Below are positions 7,873 through 15,944 of a DNA stretch of 47,843 nt, piece by piece. The position numbers were made by a program, and so were the translations under genes. This stretch comes from Nitrospira sp. CR1.1. Its GTDB lineage: Bacteria > Nitrospirota > Nitrospiria > Nitrospirales > Nitrospiraceae. Numbering within the stretch: the first letter of the stretch is position 1; every line of letters begins with the position of its first letter. The DNA is taken from the NCBI GenBank assembly GCA_014055465.1, contig WIAF01000017.1:1-47843 (forward strand), in the 5' to 3' direction. The notes beneath the pieces were generated by a model. The model saw nothing but the letters and a program-made list of their open reading frames with translations, did no database searches and was not told the origin of the DNA.

Positions 7873-9052
7873 GGACAGAGGCATTGTCCAACGCAAAGAC
7901 AGAAAAGGTTGGTGGGTGCGACTCTATGCGAATGGCCGCCAACAGTGGTTCAAATGCGATACGAAGTCACAAGCCAAGGCTTTGTATGGCCGACTCAAAG
8001 CCGAACATCGGGAAGGGAAGTACTTTAACAAGGCAAAACCGGTTCCCTTTCGAGAAATTGCCGAAGAATATCTCCATGTCACAGATTCCCGTCGCCGTCG
8101 AAAAGGCGATGATCGATCACGCATGAAACGCTGGCTCAGTGCGTTTGGGGAACAAGATGCCGCAACCATTACTGCCCGACAAATCGAGAAAGTTTTGACA
8201 GATCTACAAGCTGAGGGAAGGAAGCCGGCAACCCTCTTGCGACATTTGACGGTACTGAAAGCGACATTTAATCGAGCGAGGCGACTAGGCGTCTTGCGAG
8301 AGAATCCAGCCGCCTTCATCAAGACTGCGAAGCCCAACAATGTCCTCATTCGATATTTGACGGAGGTACAAGAATCTCAGCTATTCGAAATGCTCCCCGT
8401 TGCTTACCATGATGTCGTCATCGTCGCCATGCATACAGGTTTGCGACAGGGCGAACTGCTAAGACTGACGTGGGCAGATATTGACTGGAATGTGGGAGTG
8501 ATCACGGTCCAGGAATCCAAGGCGGACGAGCGGCAACGGATTCCGATGAACTCGACGGTGGTTGGAGTGCTCTCCAAGTTGAAGGGAGAAGGGGTGCCTG
8601 CCCCACTCGATCCCGTCTTTGGCCATGATGCCCGATACCTGCGACGGGCCTTCGAAAGGGCCGTGAAACGGGCTGGCTTGAGTCCCTTTCGCTTTCACGA
8701 CCTGCGGCATACCTTTGCCTCACGGCTTGCCATGCAGGGAGCCAATGACCGCACGCTTATGGCATTGGGACGGTGGAAGTCCTCGGCGATGCTGACCCGC
8801 TATGCGCACCTGTCTCCAGCCCACCTCTGGGAAGCCGTCGAAGGGCTAACCAAAGAGGGAACCGTGACCAAAACCGTAACCGAGCCAAACGTGGAATGTG
8901 AAGAAGCCGCGAAGTTATTGAATGATATGGTGAGTCGGCTGGGATTCGAACCCAGGACCCTCGCCTTAAAAGGGCAATTCTCAAATGAGAATTATTCTTA
9001 TACTTACAAGAGCTTATGGAAAAATTCCCACATGAGAATAACAGCGAAATAG
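7853..9052 (+). CDS. Phage-type tyrosine integrase, C-terminus fused to tRNA-Lys att sequence
   Basis: 399 residues with an N-terminal arm-binding region (residues 1-60), a SAM-like core-binding domain (about 65-165) and a catalytic domain. Box I is HTGLRQGELLRLTWADIDW (catalytic Arg), a Lys lies in ESKADERQR, and box II is HDLRHTFASRLAMQG (His-x-x-Arg), followed by LGRWKSSAMLTRYAHL with the nucleophilic Tyr. In the usual LGH motif the His is replaced by Trp (LGRW), a known variation. GGAG lies 8 bp upstream of the ATG. The last 40 residues (from MVSRLGFEPRTLALKG) are read from a tRNA-Lys 3' fragment and flanking DNA and are not integrase sequence. Confidence 0.88.
   Translation: MARLGGKDRGIVQRKDRKGWWVRLYANGRQQWFKCDTKSQAKALYGRLKAEHREGKYFNKAKPVPFREIAEEYLHVTDSRRRRKGDDRSRMKRWLSAFGEQDAATITARQIEKVLTDLQAEGRKPATLLRHLTVLKATFNRARRLGVLRENPAAFIKTAKPNNVLIRYLTEVQESQLFEMLPVAYHDVVIVAMHTGLRQGELLRLTWADIDWNVGVITVQESKADERQRIPMNSTVVGVLSKLKGEGVPAPLDPVFGHDARYLRRAFERAVKRAGLSPFRFHDLRHTFASRLAMQGANDRTLMALGRWKSSAMLTRYAHLSPAHLWEAVEGLTKEGTVTKTVTEPNVECEEAAKLLNDMVSRLGFEPRTLALKGQFSNENYSYTYKSLWKNSHMRITAK
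8928..8977 (-). other. Attachment site: 3' fragment of a tRNA-Lys(UUU) gene
   Basis: On the minus strand this reads anticodon loop CTTTTAA, anticodon-stem 3' strand GGCGA, a variable loop, T-arm CTGGG-TTCGAAT-CCCAG, acceptor 3' strand CCGACTC, discriminator A and CCA. The D-arm and 5' acceptor strand are missing and replaced by unrelated sequence. This is the classic footprint left when a tyrosine integrase recombines in the anticodon loop of a tRNA gene. The integrase gene reads directly into it. The intact tRNA-Lys must lie outside this window. Confidence 0.85.
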
Positions 9053-9194
9053 AGAACGACATTTCAATAGGTTACAAGCCAAATCAATTTCTGAACAGTT
9101 GATTGAAAGATAAATAAATATACTTAACATCATTACTCAAACTAGTTTTCTCACATGGGAAAGGCCGTTAGCCTCCCGTTTCTCACTTGAGAAT
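8976..9194. repeat. Cluster of four TTCTCA-NN-TGAGAA palindromes
   Basis: Four related inverted repeats: AATTCTCAAATGAGAATT (8976-8993, perfect 8-bp arms, 2-bp spacer), ATTCCCACATGAGAAT (9024-9039), TTTCTCACATGGGAAA (9147-9162) and TTTCTCACTTGAGAAT (9179-9194). All have a 2-bp spacer. The first abuts the tRNA-Lys fragment. A further perfect member, ATCTCACATGAGAT, is at 17057-17070. They could be operators for a dimeric regulator or recombinase-binding sites marking element ends. Confidence 0.6.
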
Positions 9195-9653
9195 TTCATT
9201 TCCAGGCAAATCGCCAGACCAATTTTCCTAGATCTCGGAAAGAAACCTGCCTTAACCATGATCTCAACTTGACACCCTCGCACCATGTCGAAGCCAAGGC
9301 CTCCAGCCTCTCAATAAGAATCGAAACACCGCCCCTTTGGCAGCAGCTCGCGTTGGTAGCATGAGGAAGCTTGGGAGTAATTCCACGAGTGACACCAGAA
9401 GGGAGATGTCCTATCGGGCAAAGGCATTCCACTGCGGCTCTTGATGTGATCCCTCGCGAAGCGATCCGTCACAACGGCGGGAATTTCCACCAGGAAGCCA
9501 GTCTACGACGCATTAACACGGACAGAATCGCGGGACCCAGAACAGAAGCATCAAAGGGAGGCTCCTGGAAAGCAACCCATACCACAAAATAAATAATTTA
9601 TTCGTTATCAGACATATAAATATTAACTTACTGTTTCAAATTATATTATTAAG
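9195..9653. other. Intergenic region, no supported gene
   Basis: Roughly 460 bp with no convincing coding sequence on either strand. The last 60 bp are AT-rich and lead into the promoter at 9654. Together with 9053-9194 and 9684-9829 it forms a 780-bp gene-free strip between the two mobile modules. Confidence 0.5.
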
Positions 9654-9683
9654 TTGACATAAGTTCTCATATGCCCATATACT
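9654..9683 (+). promoter_or_regulatory. Probable sigma-70 promoter for the recombinase operon
   Basis: TTGACA (9654-9659), an 18-bp spacer and TATACT (9678-9683) lie in an AT-rich stretch about 150 bp upstream of the first gene of the recombinase operon. Inside the spacer is TTCTCATATG, a half-match to the nearby TTCTCA-NN-TGAGAA palindromes. That would suit repression by whatever binds those palindromes. Confidence 0.5.
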
Positions 9684-9829
9684 TTCCCCTGAGATTAGGC
9701 TTTTTGCTTTTCCAACAAAGGAGAGACAGCAACCGCACACCACCCCATCACTTCCGTCAATACCCATACCCTTGGCTTCTTCCGCCTTTCCACAGGGCGG
9801 TCAATTGTCGTTGATCGCCCTGTGCCTAG

Positions 9830-10606
9830 GTGGCGTCAATCACGCTACCCGCATCGACTGGAATGTCCCAGACGAATTCGGAGTACGCTATGGAAGCCTC
9901 TTTACAGGGTTCACGGGCTAATCGCCTGTCAGGTTCTGAACATCCCTCATCGACCGTACGATGCGGCAAGGATACAGGTGCGTCCGCATCGCACACGGAC
10001 CAATCTGTTCAAGCCGACAAAACCACAAAGCAAGTCGATAAAGAAAATCCGCTCAACCTCGAGCCCCATCCTATCCTCGCTGAAATCATTGAGAATACCG
10101 CAGAGCCAAACGCCATCGACGCGTTCTCCAAAGACACATTAGAGGCACTAATGGCCTCCCTTCCCATGGTCGAAGTCGTCAGCATGAAGGGGCGGTACTG
10201 CGTAATTCGCGGATGGGAATTTGTCAGATTGGCTCGTCGACATAAGGTTACATCCTTTTTGATACAGATCCTCACCTTTTCCACGACAGAGAGACTGCGT
10301 GATTACATCTACCTGACTTGCCTCCTCGCCACACAACTCGTTCCCGTACGAGAGCTGAGCGCCTTCCGAGCCAGCCTGAACAAGATGCAGATCAAGTCAA
10401 AGTCCAAGCTGCTTACAGGCTCGCCTGCGCAGCAACTCATGAATGGCTTGCCAATTTCGACAGGTTATCGACTGAAGGGCCCGACTCCTGGAACAACGCG
10501 TGGGAGAAAGAAAAAGCCAAAACCTGCTGACGCTGACATGATGGACGGATCGTGTGTTTGCTGGGGTGCGTGCTCGCCAAGCCGTAGCAGTAAATCAGAG
10601 GACTAA
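9830..10606 (+). CDS. Hypothetical protein, first gene of the recombinase operon
   Basis: Up to 258 residues from a GTG at 9830; ATGs at 9863 and 9890 are alternative starts and no strong ribosome-binding site decides. The first 80 residues look disordered. Residues about 85-150 contain DTLEALMASLPMVEVVSMKG then RYCVIRGWEFVRLARRHKV, which weakly resembles the ParB/Srx-like N-terminal fold (a strand, then G.R...A). The C-terminus is basic (TTRGRKKKPKP) and ends in a Cys/Ser-rich tail. It is 6 bp from the next gene, so it is co-transcribed with the three recombinase-like genes. It may be a DNA-binding partner; no confident family. Confidence 0.5.
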   Translation: MASITLPASTGMSQTNSEYAMEASLQGSRANRLSGSEHPSSTVRCGKDTGASASHTDQSVQADKTTKQVDKENPLNLEPHPILAEIIENTAEPNAIDAFSKDTLEALMASLPMVEVVSMKGRYCVIRGWEFVRLARRHKVTSFLIQILTFSTTERLRDYIYLTCLLATQLVPVRELSAFRASLNKMQIKSKSKLLTGSPAQQLMNGLPISTGYRLKGPTPGTTRGRKKKPKPADADMMDGSCVCWGACSPSRSSKSED

Positions 10607-10612
10607 ACTCTC

Positions 10613-12436
10613 ATGAACTCTCAGACAGAACACATCCTCACCCAGCTCTATAACACTTTTATTGCGATGGACTACTGGCCCCATGTGCCATTTCGGCTTC
10701 GCCCCATATGCCTAAGCATGCAACGATTGATCGGCATCGATACGCGCACTCTTTGCTTGTCTAAGGAGGACAGGGAGGCGGCGGCGGAGCTTGACCATGC
10801 CTTGGTTGGTGTGTTTGTGGCGTTCTTTTTGCCTCCCGCCTCCGCCTCCGCAATCGCGACGGTGTTGACCGAACTCGAGTGCTGCCTAAGACACTTCATT
10901 CTTCTCAACCCCGCACTTGCGAGCGCCGAACAACATATCCTCCAAAGCTTTAATCGGATCCGAAATCATATTGAGCTTTTATCAGAACAAGAGTCTCCTG
11001 ACCTCCAACGCCTAGGAGATTCCTGCCTTTACGGAGACTATCCTGTGTACAGACTCCATGCCGACTATCGCACTCAAGCCGCCTACCCGCCTCTTGCGTT
11101 GACCCTCACTCTGCGGTTGCAGTGGCTTTTCCTAGTGATGGAAGACGAATACCGCTATATTGAGAAAACAAGACAACGCAATGTTGATGGACTCCTCAAA
11201 GCTGCACTCGCCCGACGCGGCCGAATGGCCCGGCAATTGGTTCTGGGCTGCGCGAATACCCTCCTCCCAACTACCTCCCCCATTACGACACCTACCGCAG
11301 CTCATTTCAAGACGAATACAATTCCGCCTGCGCTTGAGAAGATCATTCATTTCCTTTTCCATGCCACATATTCTGGGAAAGGCCATCGTCCCCAAGCGAC
11401 TAATTCCTTCAATGCGTCGTCGGCCGCTACTGCGAATACGGTCTCAACGACCTATGGGCTGCCACCTTCCACAATAGTGGCACAATCGCTGACCACCCAT
11501 ACGGTGCCCCCTCCTGCTGGCATCGATGCGACTGCGATCCCGCAAAGTGAACTTGAAGAGACCAACGTACAATCTCCTCCAGCTCATCCGGACCTCCCAA
11601 AAGAGCCATCTCTCCGGCCCTTCCTGAATTACCAGGTACAAATCAAGCACGCACAAATGGCAATGCCGTCGGTTCATGATATTCGCATTATCCAAATGCC
11701 AGAATATCAGGCTCTTTTCAGCCGATTGCCGCTTGTGACGCCCTTGCACAAGGTCGACCGAAAAAATCTCATTATGTCCACTGTGACGCTCGCAGTTATG
11801 CTTTATGGATTGGAACCGACGACACTACTGCAGGCCACCATCACCGAGTTAGCGCCTGAGCCACCTGGCTTTGAGGAAACAAATGATACCATCCACCTTG
11901 ACTATTCTCGCTCACGCCATACATTGGCCTACCTCTTCCCTCGCAACTGGCTTGGGTACACTGGATCAGATGAGCATCCTTTCTTACAATCCTGCATCCC
12001 AACGACTCGATATGTGTATTTGCCATTGTTCGCACCGTTCGCAGACTTATTTCAGGAATGTTATTGGAGGAATGCCCCCCGCATTTTCCGCGAATGCCAA
12101 CAGCGAGGGCGAGCGTTGCTATTCGACCACCACGACCTCCCATCCGATCCCAAGGAGTGCGAGAAGCAGATTGATGCGTGGCTTGGCAACTTAGAGCCTC
12201 CTCATCGTCCAAGTCGATGGACACTTGCCAATCTGGCTGAATCATGGTCTGTGCAGGCAATCCAGCGGTTCAACATGGATCCCATCATTGCCCTCTGGAT
12301 TTCCGGCCACAGGCAATGGGCCGTCCGATCCCCTTCCCAATACACCGCCTTTCCGGCTGCTCGGTTGGTGCGCGAATTGAAAGCGCTTCACATGAAATGG
12401 TGGGAACTTCTCGATGCCCCTAGGGTGAAGTCATGA
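10613..12436 (+). CDS. Degenerate tyrosine-recombinase-like protein (large)
   Basis: 607 residues. The C-terminal third has the outline of a tyrosine-recombinase catalytic domain. A box-I-like MLYGLEPTTLLQATITEL occurs in which the catalytic Arg is replaced (GLEP instead of GLRP). A strand HLDYSRSRHTLAYLFPR follows, then WTLANLAESWSVQAIQRFNM, and LWISGHRQWAVRSPSQYTAF with Gly-His and Tyr-Thr like the end of box II. The box-II His-x-x-Arg is not seen. The gene starts 6 bp after the previous stop and its TGA overlaps the next ATG (ATGA). Inference: a non-catalytic or specialised subunit of a multi-recombinase complex, like TnpB in Tn554-type systems. Confidence 0.55.
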   Translation: MNSQTEHILTQLYNTFIAMDYWPHVPFRLRPICLSMQRLIGIDTRTLCLSKEDREAAAELDHALVGVFVAFFLPPASASAIATVLTELECCLRHFILLNPALASAEQHILQSFNRIRNHIELLSEQESPDLQRLGDSCLYGDYPVYRLHADYRTQAAYPPLALTLTLRLQWLFLVMEDEYRYIEKTRQRNVDGLLKAALARRGRMARQLVLGCANTLLPTTSPITTPTAAHFKTNTIPPALEKIIHFLFHATYSGKGHRPQATNSFNASSAATANTVSTTYGLPPSTIVAQSLTTHTVPPPAGIDATAIPQSELEETNVQSPPAHPDLPKEPSLRPFLNYQVQIKHAQMAMPSVHDIRIIQMPEYQALFSRLPLVTPLHKVDRKNLIMSTVTLAVMLYGLEPTTLLQATITELAPEPPGFEETNDTIHLDYSRSRHTLAYLFPRNWLGYTGSDEHPFLQSCIPTTRYVYLPLFAPFADLFQECYWRNAPRIFRECQQRGRALLFDHHDLPSDPKECEKQIDAWLGNLEPPHRPSRWTLANLAESWSVQAIQRFNMDPIIALWISGHRQWAVRSPSQYTAFPAARLVRELKALHMKWWELLDAPRVKS

Positions 12437-13227
12437 TGCAGTGGCGAGCAGCGCTCAAAACAGAACCTTCCGCATCAGCGGTGCCACGAGGAAGCTGGCA
12501 CGGGTCTCGTTGCGTGCCAACCACAACGGCTGTGCGAGCGTTTGTTCGGGCGCTTGAGGCCGAGTTGCACCGCCCTTCTCGCCGCAAGACCCTGCTGGAG
12601 CATCTGACGTACCACAATCTGTATACGCTCTACGTTGTTGTCATTATTGAGTTCACTACAGTTGTCCGCCCTCGTCTGATCTCGCCGGTGACTACACAGA
12701 CTGTGGATATCAACGCCGGAATCGCGCTGATTGCAGATAAAGATTCGCAGTATACCGAGGAGCGTCTCGCCGTCCTCCCCCCTAAAGCGCTCCTTGCATT
12801 ACGTGACCTTCAGGACGTTGCAAACCCCGCAATCCTGGAACGCTTGCTCGCAAGTAGCCGAGTTGATATCGATGGATGGCGGCAATTGAATAACCCGTTG
12901 TTCTATTTTATCGATCCCGAGACCAAGGCCATTCGTGCGTTCGGCTGCAATCGTATTGTAGAGGTACTTGCGGGCTATCCGGCCCTGCAAGCCCAATGGC
13001 CTTTCCCCCCGAATGTTCATCGGCATTTCGTCCGCACGTGGCTGTTTAACAGTGCACGGCTCCCTTTTGAGGTGATCAATTATGTGATGGGCCATAAACA
13101 CTTTTGTCACGAACCATTTCACGTCCATAGCTCCGCTCAGATCCATGACCTCCATGCCGTCCTTGCTGACGAACTCGATCGAGTCTTATCAATTATCGGG
13201 GTTACCCCTGTGAGGTTTGGTCAATGA
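12433..13227 (+). CDS. Tyrosine-recombinase-like protein, short, lacks nucleophilic Tyr
   Basis: 264 residues. A box-I-like VVRPRLISPVT Arg is followed by strands around GIALIADKDSQYTEERLAVL. Then comes NVHRHFVRTWLFNSARLPFE with a His-x-x-x-x-Arg in the position of HxxR, and VINYVMGHKHFCHEPFHVHS, where Gly-His matches LGH. The Tyr expected about nine residues later is absent. The start (ATGA) overlaps the preceding gene and its own stop overlaps the next start, so the three proteins are translationally coupled and probably made in fixed ratio. It may be an accessory subunit that binds core sites without cutting. Confidence 0.58.
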   Translation: MMQWRAALKTEPSASAVPRGSWHGSRCVPTTTAVRAFVRALEAELHRPSRRKTLLEHLTYHNLYTLYVVVIIEFTTVVRPRLISPVTTQTVDINAGIALIADKDSQYTEERLAVLPPKALLALRDLQDVANPAILERLLASSRVDIDGWRQLNNPLFYFIDPETKAIRAFGCNRIVEVLAGYPALQAQWPFPPNVHRHFVRTWLFNSARLPFEVINYVMGHKHFCHEPFHVHSSAQIHDLHAVLADELDRVLSIIGVTPVRFGQ

Positions 13228-15500
13228 CAACCTCCGAATCAAAGCCGCGCCATCGAAATCTTGCCGCTCCTCTCCATAAGCACGACCTCTGGGCAGACCT
13301 TCCCCAGTTTGTCGGATTCGTGATGCACAGGAGTCTTTCCACCGATCTCCGTCCAGGTCATTGTGTCGATCATTGTAAGGCCGAAACAGACCTGGCTGGG
13401 ACGCTCCTCCTTTTATTGGTCCTAGCTGGCGCATTTCCCCGCGTCACCGTCCATACGGAATTGACCGAGCTCACCACATCTAACTTTCCCATCTGCCGAA
13501 CATGGTTCGCAATCGATGCGTACAAGCCTCGTCGGCGACCGTCGGGCACACGAAAACCATCCAAACGACAGCAGAAACTCCGCTTTCCTTTGCCCCCGCT
13601 CTGCCTTGCGCTTTTGTACCGATTAGTCCGCTTCTATGCTCTGCACGGCGCCGCGGACCCGGACCGGTTTCCCGGCCAATCAGGCCCACATGTCCTTGAC
13701 CTTACTGCGAATGACGAGCCTCTCTTTTCTTCGCGTATCCGCACCAAGAAGCGTTTTTTTATCAAATGGCTCAAGAGCGCCTACCGTGATTTTCAGACGA
13801 GTCCGCAGGTGGATACGGGACACCCGCTAGGCACCGCACATAAGCCCCCCACAACACTCTCGTTCGAACAATTCATGAACGCCTGTCAAATCCGGCGACT
13901 GCAAGATTTATCTCCCTGGATAGTTGCGGCCTTGAGCCAGCAATGGAAGTCCTGCCCCAGCGAACCACTCGATGTAATCCGCCTCCTGTTAAACCAAAAC
14001 GTACAACGGAATAGTCATAGGACACGAGATCGGTCTCTCGAACAGAACGATCAACATGCACGCGAACAGAGCCCCCCAATTCCCATCGTGAAGTGTTATG
14101 TCGAGTTTCCGCCACCATTGGCGGAAGCCTATTCCCAGGTAACAGAAGCCTTGGCAAGCATGCATGCGGATATGACACGGGACGAACGACACGCTGTCCT
14201 GAGCCACGTTCAGCACACAAGGAGAACCTTTGGAGCCGTAGTTGGATTGACACCGAACGGTCTTCTGAAGAATGCGGGCTATCTACTCCAGTGGTTGGAA
14301 TGGGCGCTGTCCGGGCGGTCATTGTCCCCAGAAACGATCCTGAAGCACTACAAGAAGCTCCAAGTCTTCATCTTCCATAGCCTGGATGATGTGAGCCTCA
14401 CAGACATCGACGAACCGGATGAACTCATCGATATCATCTGCGACTGCATGGATTGTTACGATAACCCGGGAAGCCAAGCTGAAGTGCGAAAGAGCTTTCA
14501 GTCCTTTCTCAACTGGATGGCAAATGAGGGCCTGATCGAACAAATCAAATGGAACAATATCGCGCTCCATGTCTATCGCGATGCCAAGGATAGGGCCATC
14601 GTCAGCTTCGAGGACATCGACAAATTACTGCGAGACATTGACCAATCAGTCGAAGGCCGTCGTTTTTCTTCGGAACAAGCGGCGCGCTATAGGATTTTTA
14701 TTATCCTGTGCTTTTTTCTGGGGCTGCGAAGCCGGGAGGCCGTTCGGCTCATGCTGACGGATTTCGACGTAACGCATCATGGAATATTACTGTGGATTCT
14801 TCGGTCCAAAACTCGTCATGGAATCCGATGCCTACCCGCGGATCTCTTAATCCCAGAACCCTACCTGACCGAACTCGTCACCTTCTATCACCGAGTCAAA
14901 GAACAGGCCGGACTATCGCAAGCAACACCTCTTCTGCCAGACGATGATGGCAATTTATGTCGTAGCTCGTACTATGGCAAGCGCATCGGGAAGCGGATGA
15001 AGAAGGTCTTAGACTATGGCTCACCGCATGATCTTCGCCATGGTTTTGCAACCTGGTTTCTGGTCCGAAGCGATTTCCTCCTGCACGGCAAACCCTGCCA
15101 ACTCAGCAGTTCGGAATTCGATCATCCAGTCTTCCAACAGCCAGCGATGACTCAATTCAGTCACCTTCTGTTCAGTCGCCCACTTTCGGCAGTATCTCGA
15201 GGAGAGCAAGCCCTAGCTCGGCCCATCGCGCTCCTGTCCAGACTCTTGGGTCACAGCTGCCCAGAAATCACACTCAGCATTTACGCCCATTCCCTTGATT
15301 GGATCTATTACTTTGCACTGCTGAGGCAGGAAGATAACCCTACACTTCTTGGAACGCCTGTTCGTCTGGGACCTCAGCAAGCCGCCAATCTCCTTGTACA
15401 ATCCCCTGAAAACCAATCCCAGAATGAATTCTCGCGCACGCCAACCTTGCGGACAATCCTCATGCTCCAGCAATCACAACTTGGGCTCTCATCTGATTAG
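13224..15500 (+). CDS. Large tyrosine recombinase (catalytically complete)
   Basis: 758 residues, about twice the usual length. The N-terminal 300 residues are not recognised. A SAM-like core-binding region is near 360-450. The catalytic domain has FFLGLRSREAVRLMLTDF (box I Arg), a Lys in RSKTRHGIRCLP, SPHDLRHGFATWFLV (His-x-x-Arg), and LLGHSCPEITLSIYAHSLDW (Gly-His and Tyr). A roughly 70-residue insertion separates HDLRH from LLGH. This is the only one of the three recombinase-like proteins with all catalytic residues, so it should be the strand-cutting subunit. It overlaps the previous gene by ATGA. Confidence 0.78.
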   Translation: MTTSESKPRHRNLAAPLHKHDLWADLPQFVGFVMHRSLSTDLRPGHCVDHCKAETDLAGTLLLLLVLAGAFPRVTVHTELTELTTSNFPICRTWFAIDAYKPRRRPSGTRKPSKRQQKLRFPLPPLCLALLYRLVRFYALHGAADPDRFPGQSGPHVLDLTANDEPLFSSRIRTKKRFFIKWLKSAYRDFQTSPQVDTGHPLGTAHKPPTTLSFEQFMNACQIRRLQDLSPWIVAALSQQWKSCPSEPLDVIRLLLNQNVQRNSHRTRDRSLEQNDQHAREQSPPIPIVKCYVEFPPPLAEAYSQVTEALASMHADMTRDERHAVLSHVQHTRRTFGAVVGLTPNGLLKNAGYLLQWLEWALSGRSLSPETILKHYKKLQVFIFHSLDDVSLTDIDEPDELIDIICDCMDCYDNPGSQAEVRKSFQSFLNWMANEGLIEQIKWNNIALHVYRDAKDRAIVSFEDIDKLLRDIDQSVEGRRFSSEQAARYRIFIILCFFLGLRSREAVRLMLTDFDVTHHGILLWILRSKTRHGIRCLPADLLIPEPYLTELVTFYHRVKEQAGLSQATPLLPDDDGNLCRSSYYGKRIGKRMKKVLDYGSPHDLRHGFATWFLVRSDFLLHGKPCQLSSSEFDHPVFQQPAMTQFSHLLFSRPLSAVSRGEQALARPIALLSRLLGHSCPEITLSIYAHSLDWIYYFALLRQEDNPTLLGTPVRLGPQQAANLLVQSPENQSQNEFSRTPTLRTILMLQQSQLGLSSD

Positions 15501-15639
15501 GTCCCAGCACTAAACAACTTACTCCGCCATTCTTAAGCCTCCGTTCCGTCCAAAGATCGAACGATCTCCCCCACCAGACAAAAGATCTTGGAACTTCAAC
15601 AAGCCAACTGGGGAGGCCTAACGGCTTCGGGTTAATACC

Positions 15640-15661
15640 TATCTCACAGATTGAGCCATCC
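15640..15661 (+). repeat. Left copy of a direct repeat flanking the Xis/Int module
   Basis: TATCTCACA (15640-15648) and TGAGCCATCC (15652-15661) recur together, in the same order, at 17056-17064 and 17079-17088. The pair flanks the excisionase and integrase genes at 15735-17038. They may be recombination-site halves or shared leader sequences. Confidence 0.4.
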
Positions 15662-15734
15662 AGGATCCGCCTCCTGAACTGCTTGCCCAAGGGCTGTACC
15701 GCCCGATGACGCAAGCCCAATCCAGGAGGTCGAT

Positions 15735-15944
15735 ATGTCCACCAACATCTATCTCACGCCCAAAGAACTCGCCCTGCGACTCAAGGTCCACCCCCAGACC
15801 CTGCGCAATTGGCGAAAATCTGGACGCTTGACTCCGACTTTCGCTGCAGGACGCGTCGTCCGGTACGAATGGGCTGACGTCATCCGAACACTGAACTGGC
15901 AGCCGAAACAACTGCATCCAGCGTTCGAGGAGGTGCAGGCATGA
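15735..15944 (+). CDS. Excisionase-like helix-turn-helix protein
   Basis: 69 residues with a MerR-type HTH_17 domain: YLTPKELALRLKVHPQTLRN, then WRKSGRLTPTFAAGRVVRYE and WADV. A strong ribosome-binding site (AGGAGG) lies about 6 bp before the ATG. The stop overlaps the integrase ATG (ATGA), a usual Xis-Int coupling. It probably directs excision by the integrase next to it. Confidence 0.75.
   Translation: MSTNIYLTPKELALRLKVHPQTLRNWRKSGRLTPTFAAGRVVRYEWADVIRTLNWQPKQLHPAFEEVQA

Noticed and set aside
8928..8977. Functional tRNA-Lys gene
   Set aside because: Only the anticodon loop to the CCA end is present; the D-arm and 5' acceptor strand are missing.
8976..9194. Palindrome cluster read as a CRISPR array
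   Set aside because: The units are short (14-18 bp), irregularly spaced (centres 47, 123 and 32 bp apart), and have no uniform repeats or unique spacers. No cas gene is present.
9196..9592. Two opposed ORFs of about 75 codons in the intergenic strip
   Set aside because: No ribosome-binding sites or recognisable motifs, and they overlap each other on opposite strands.
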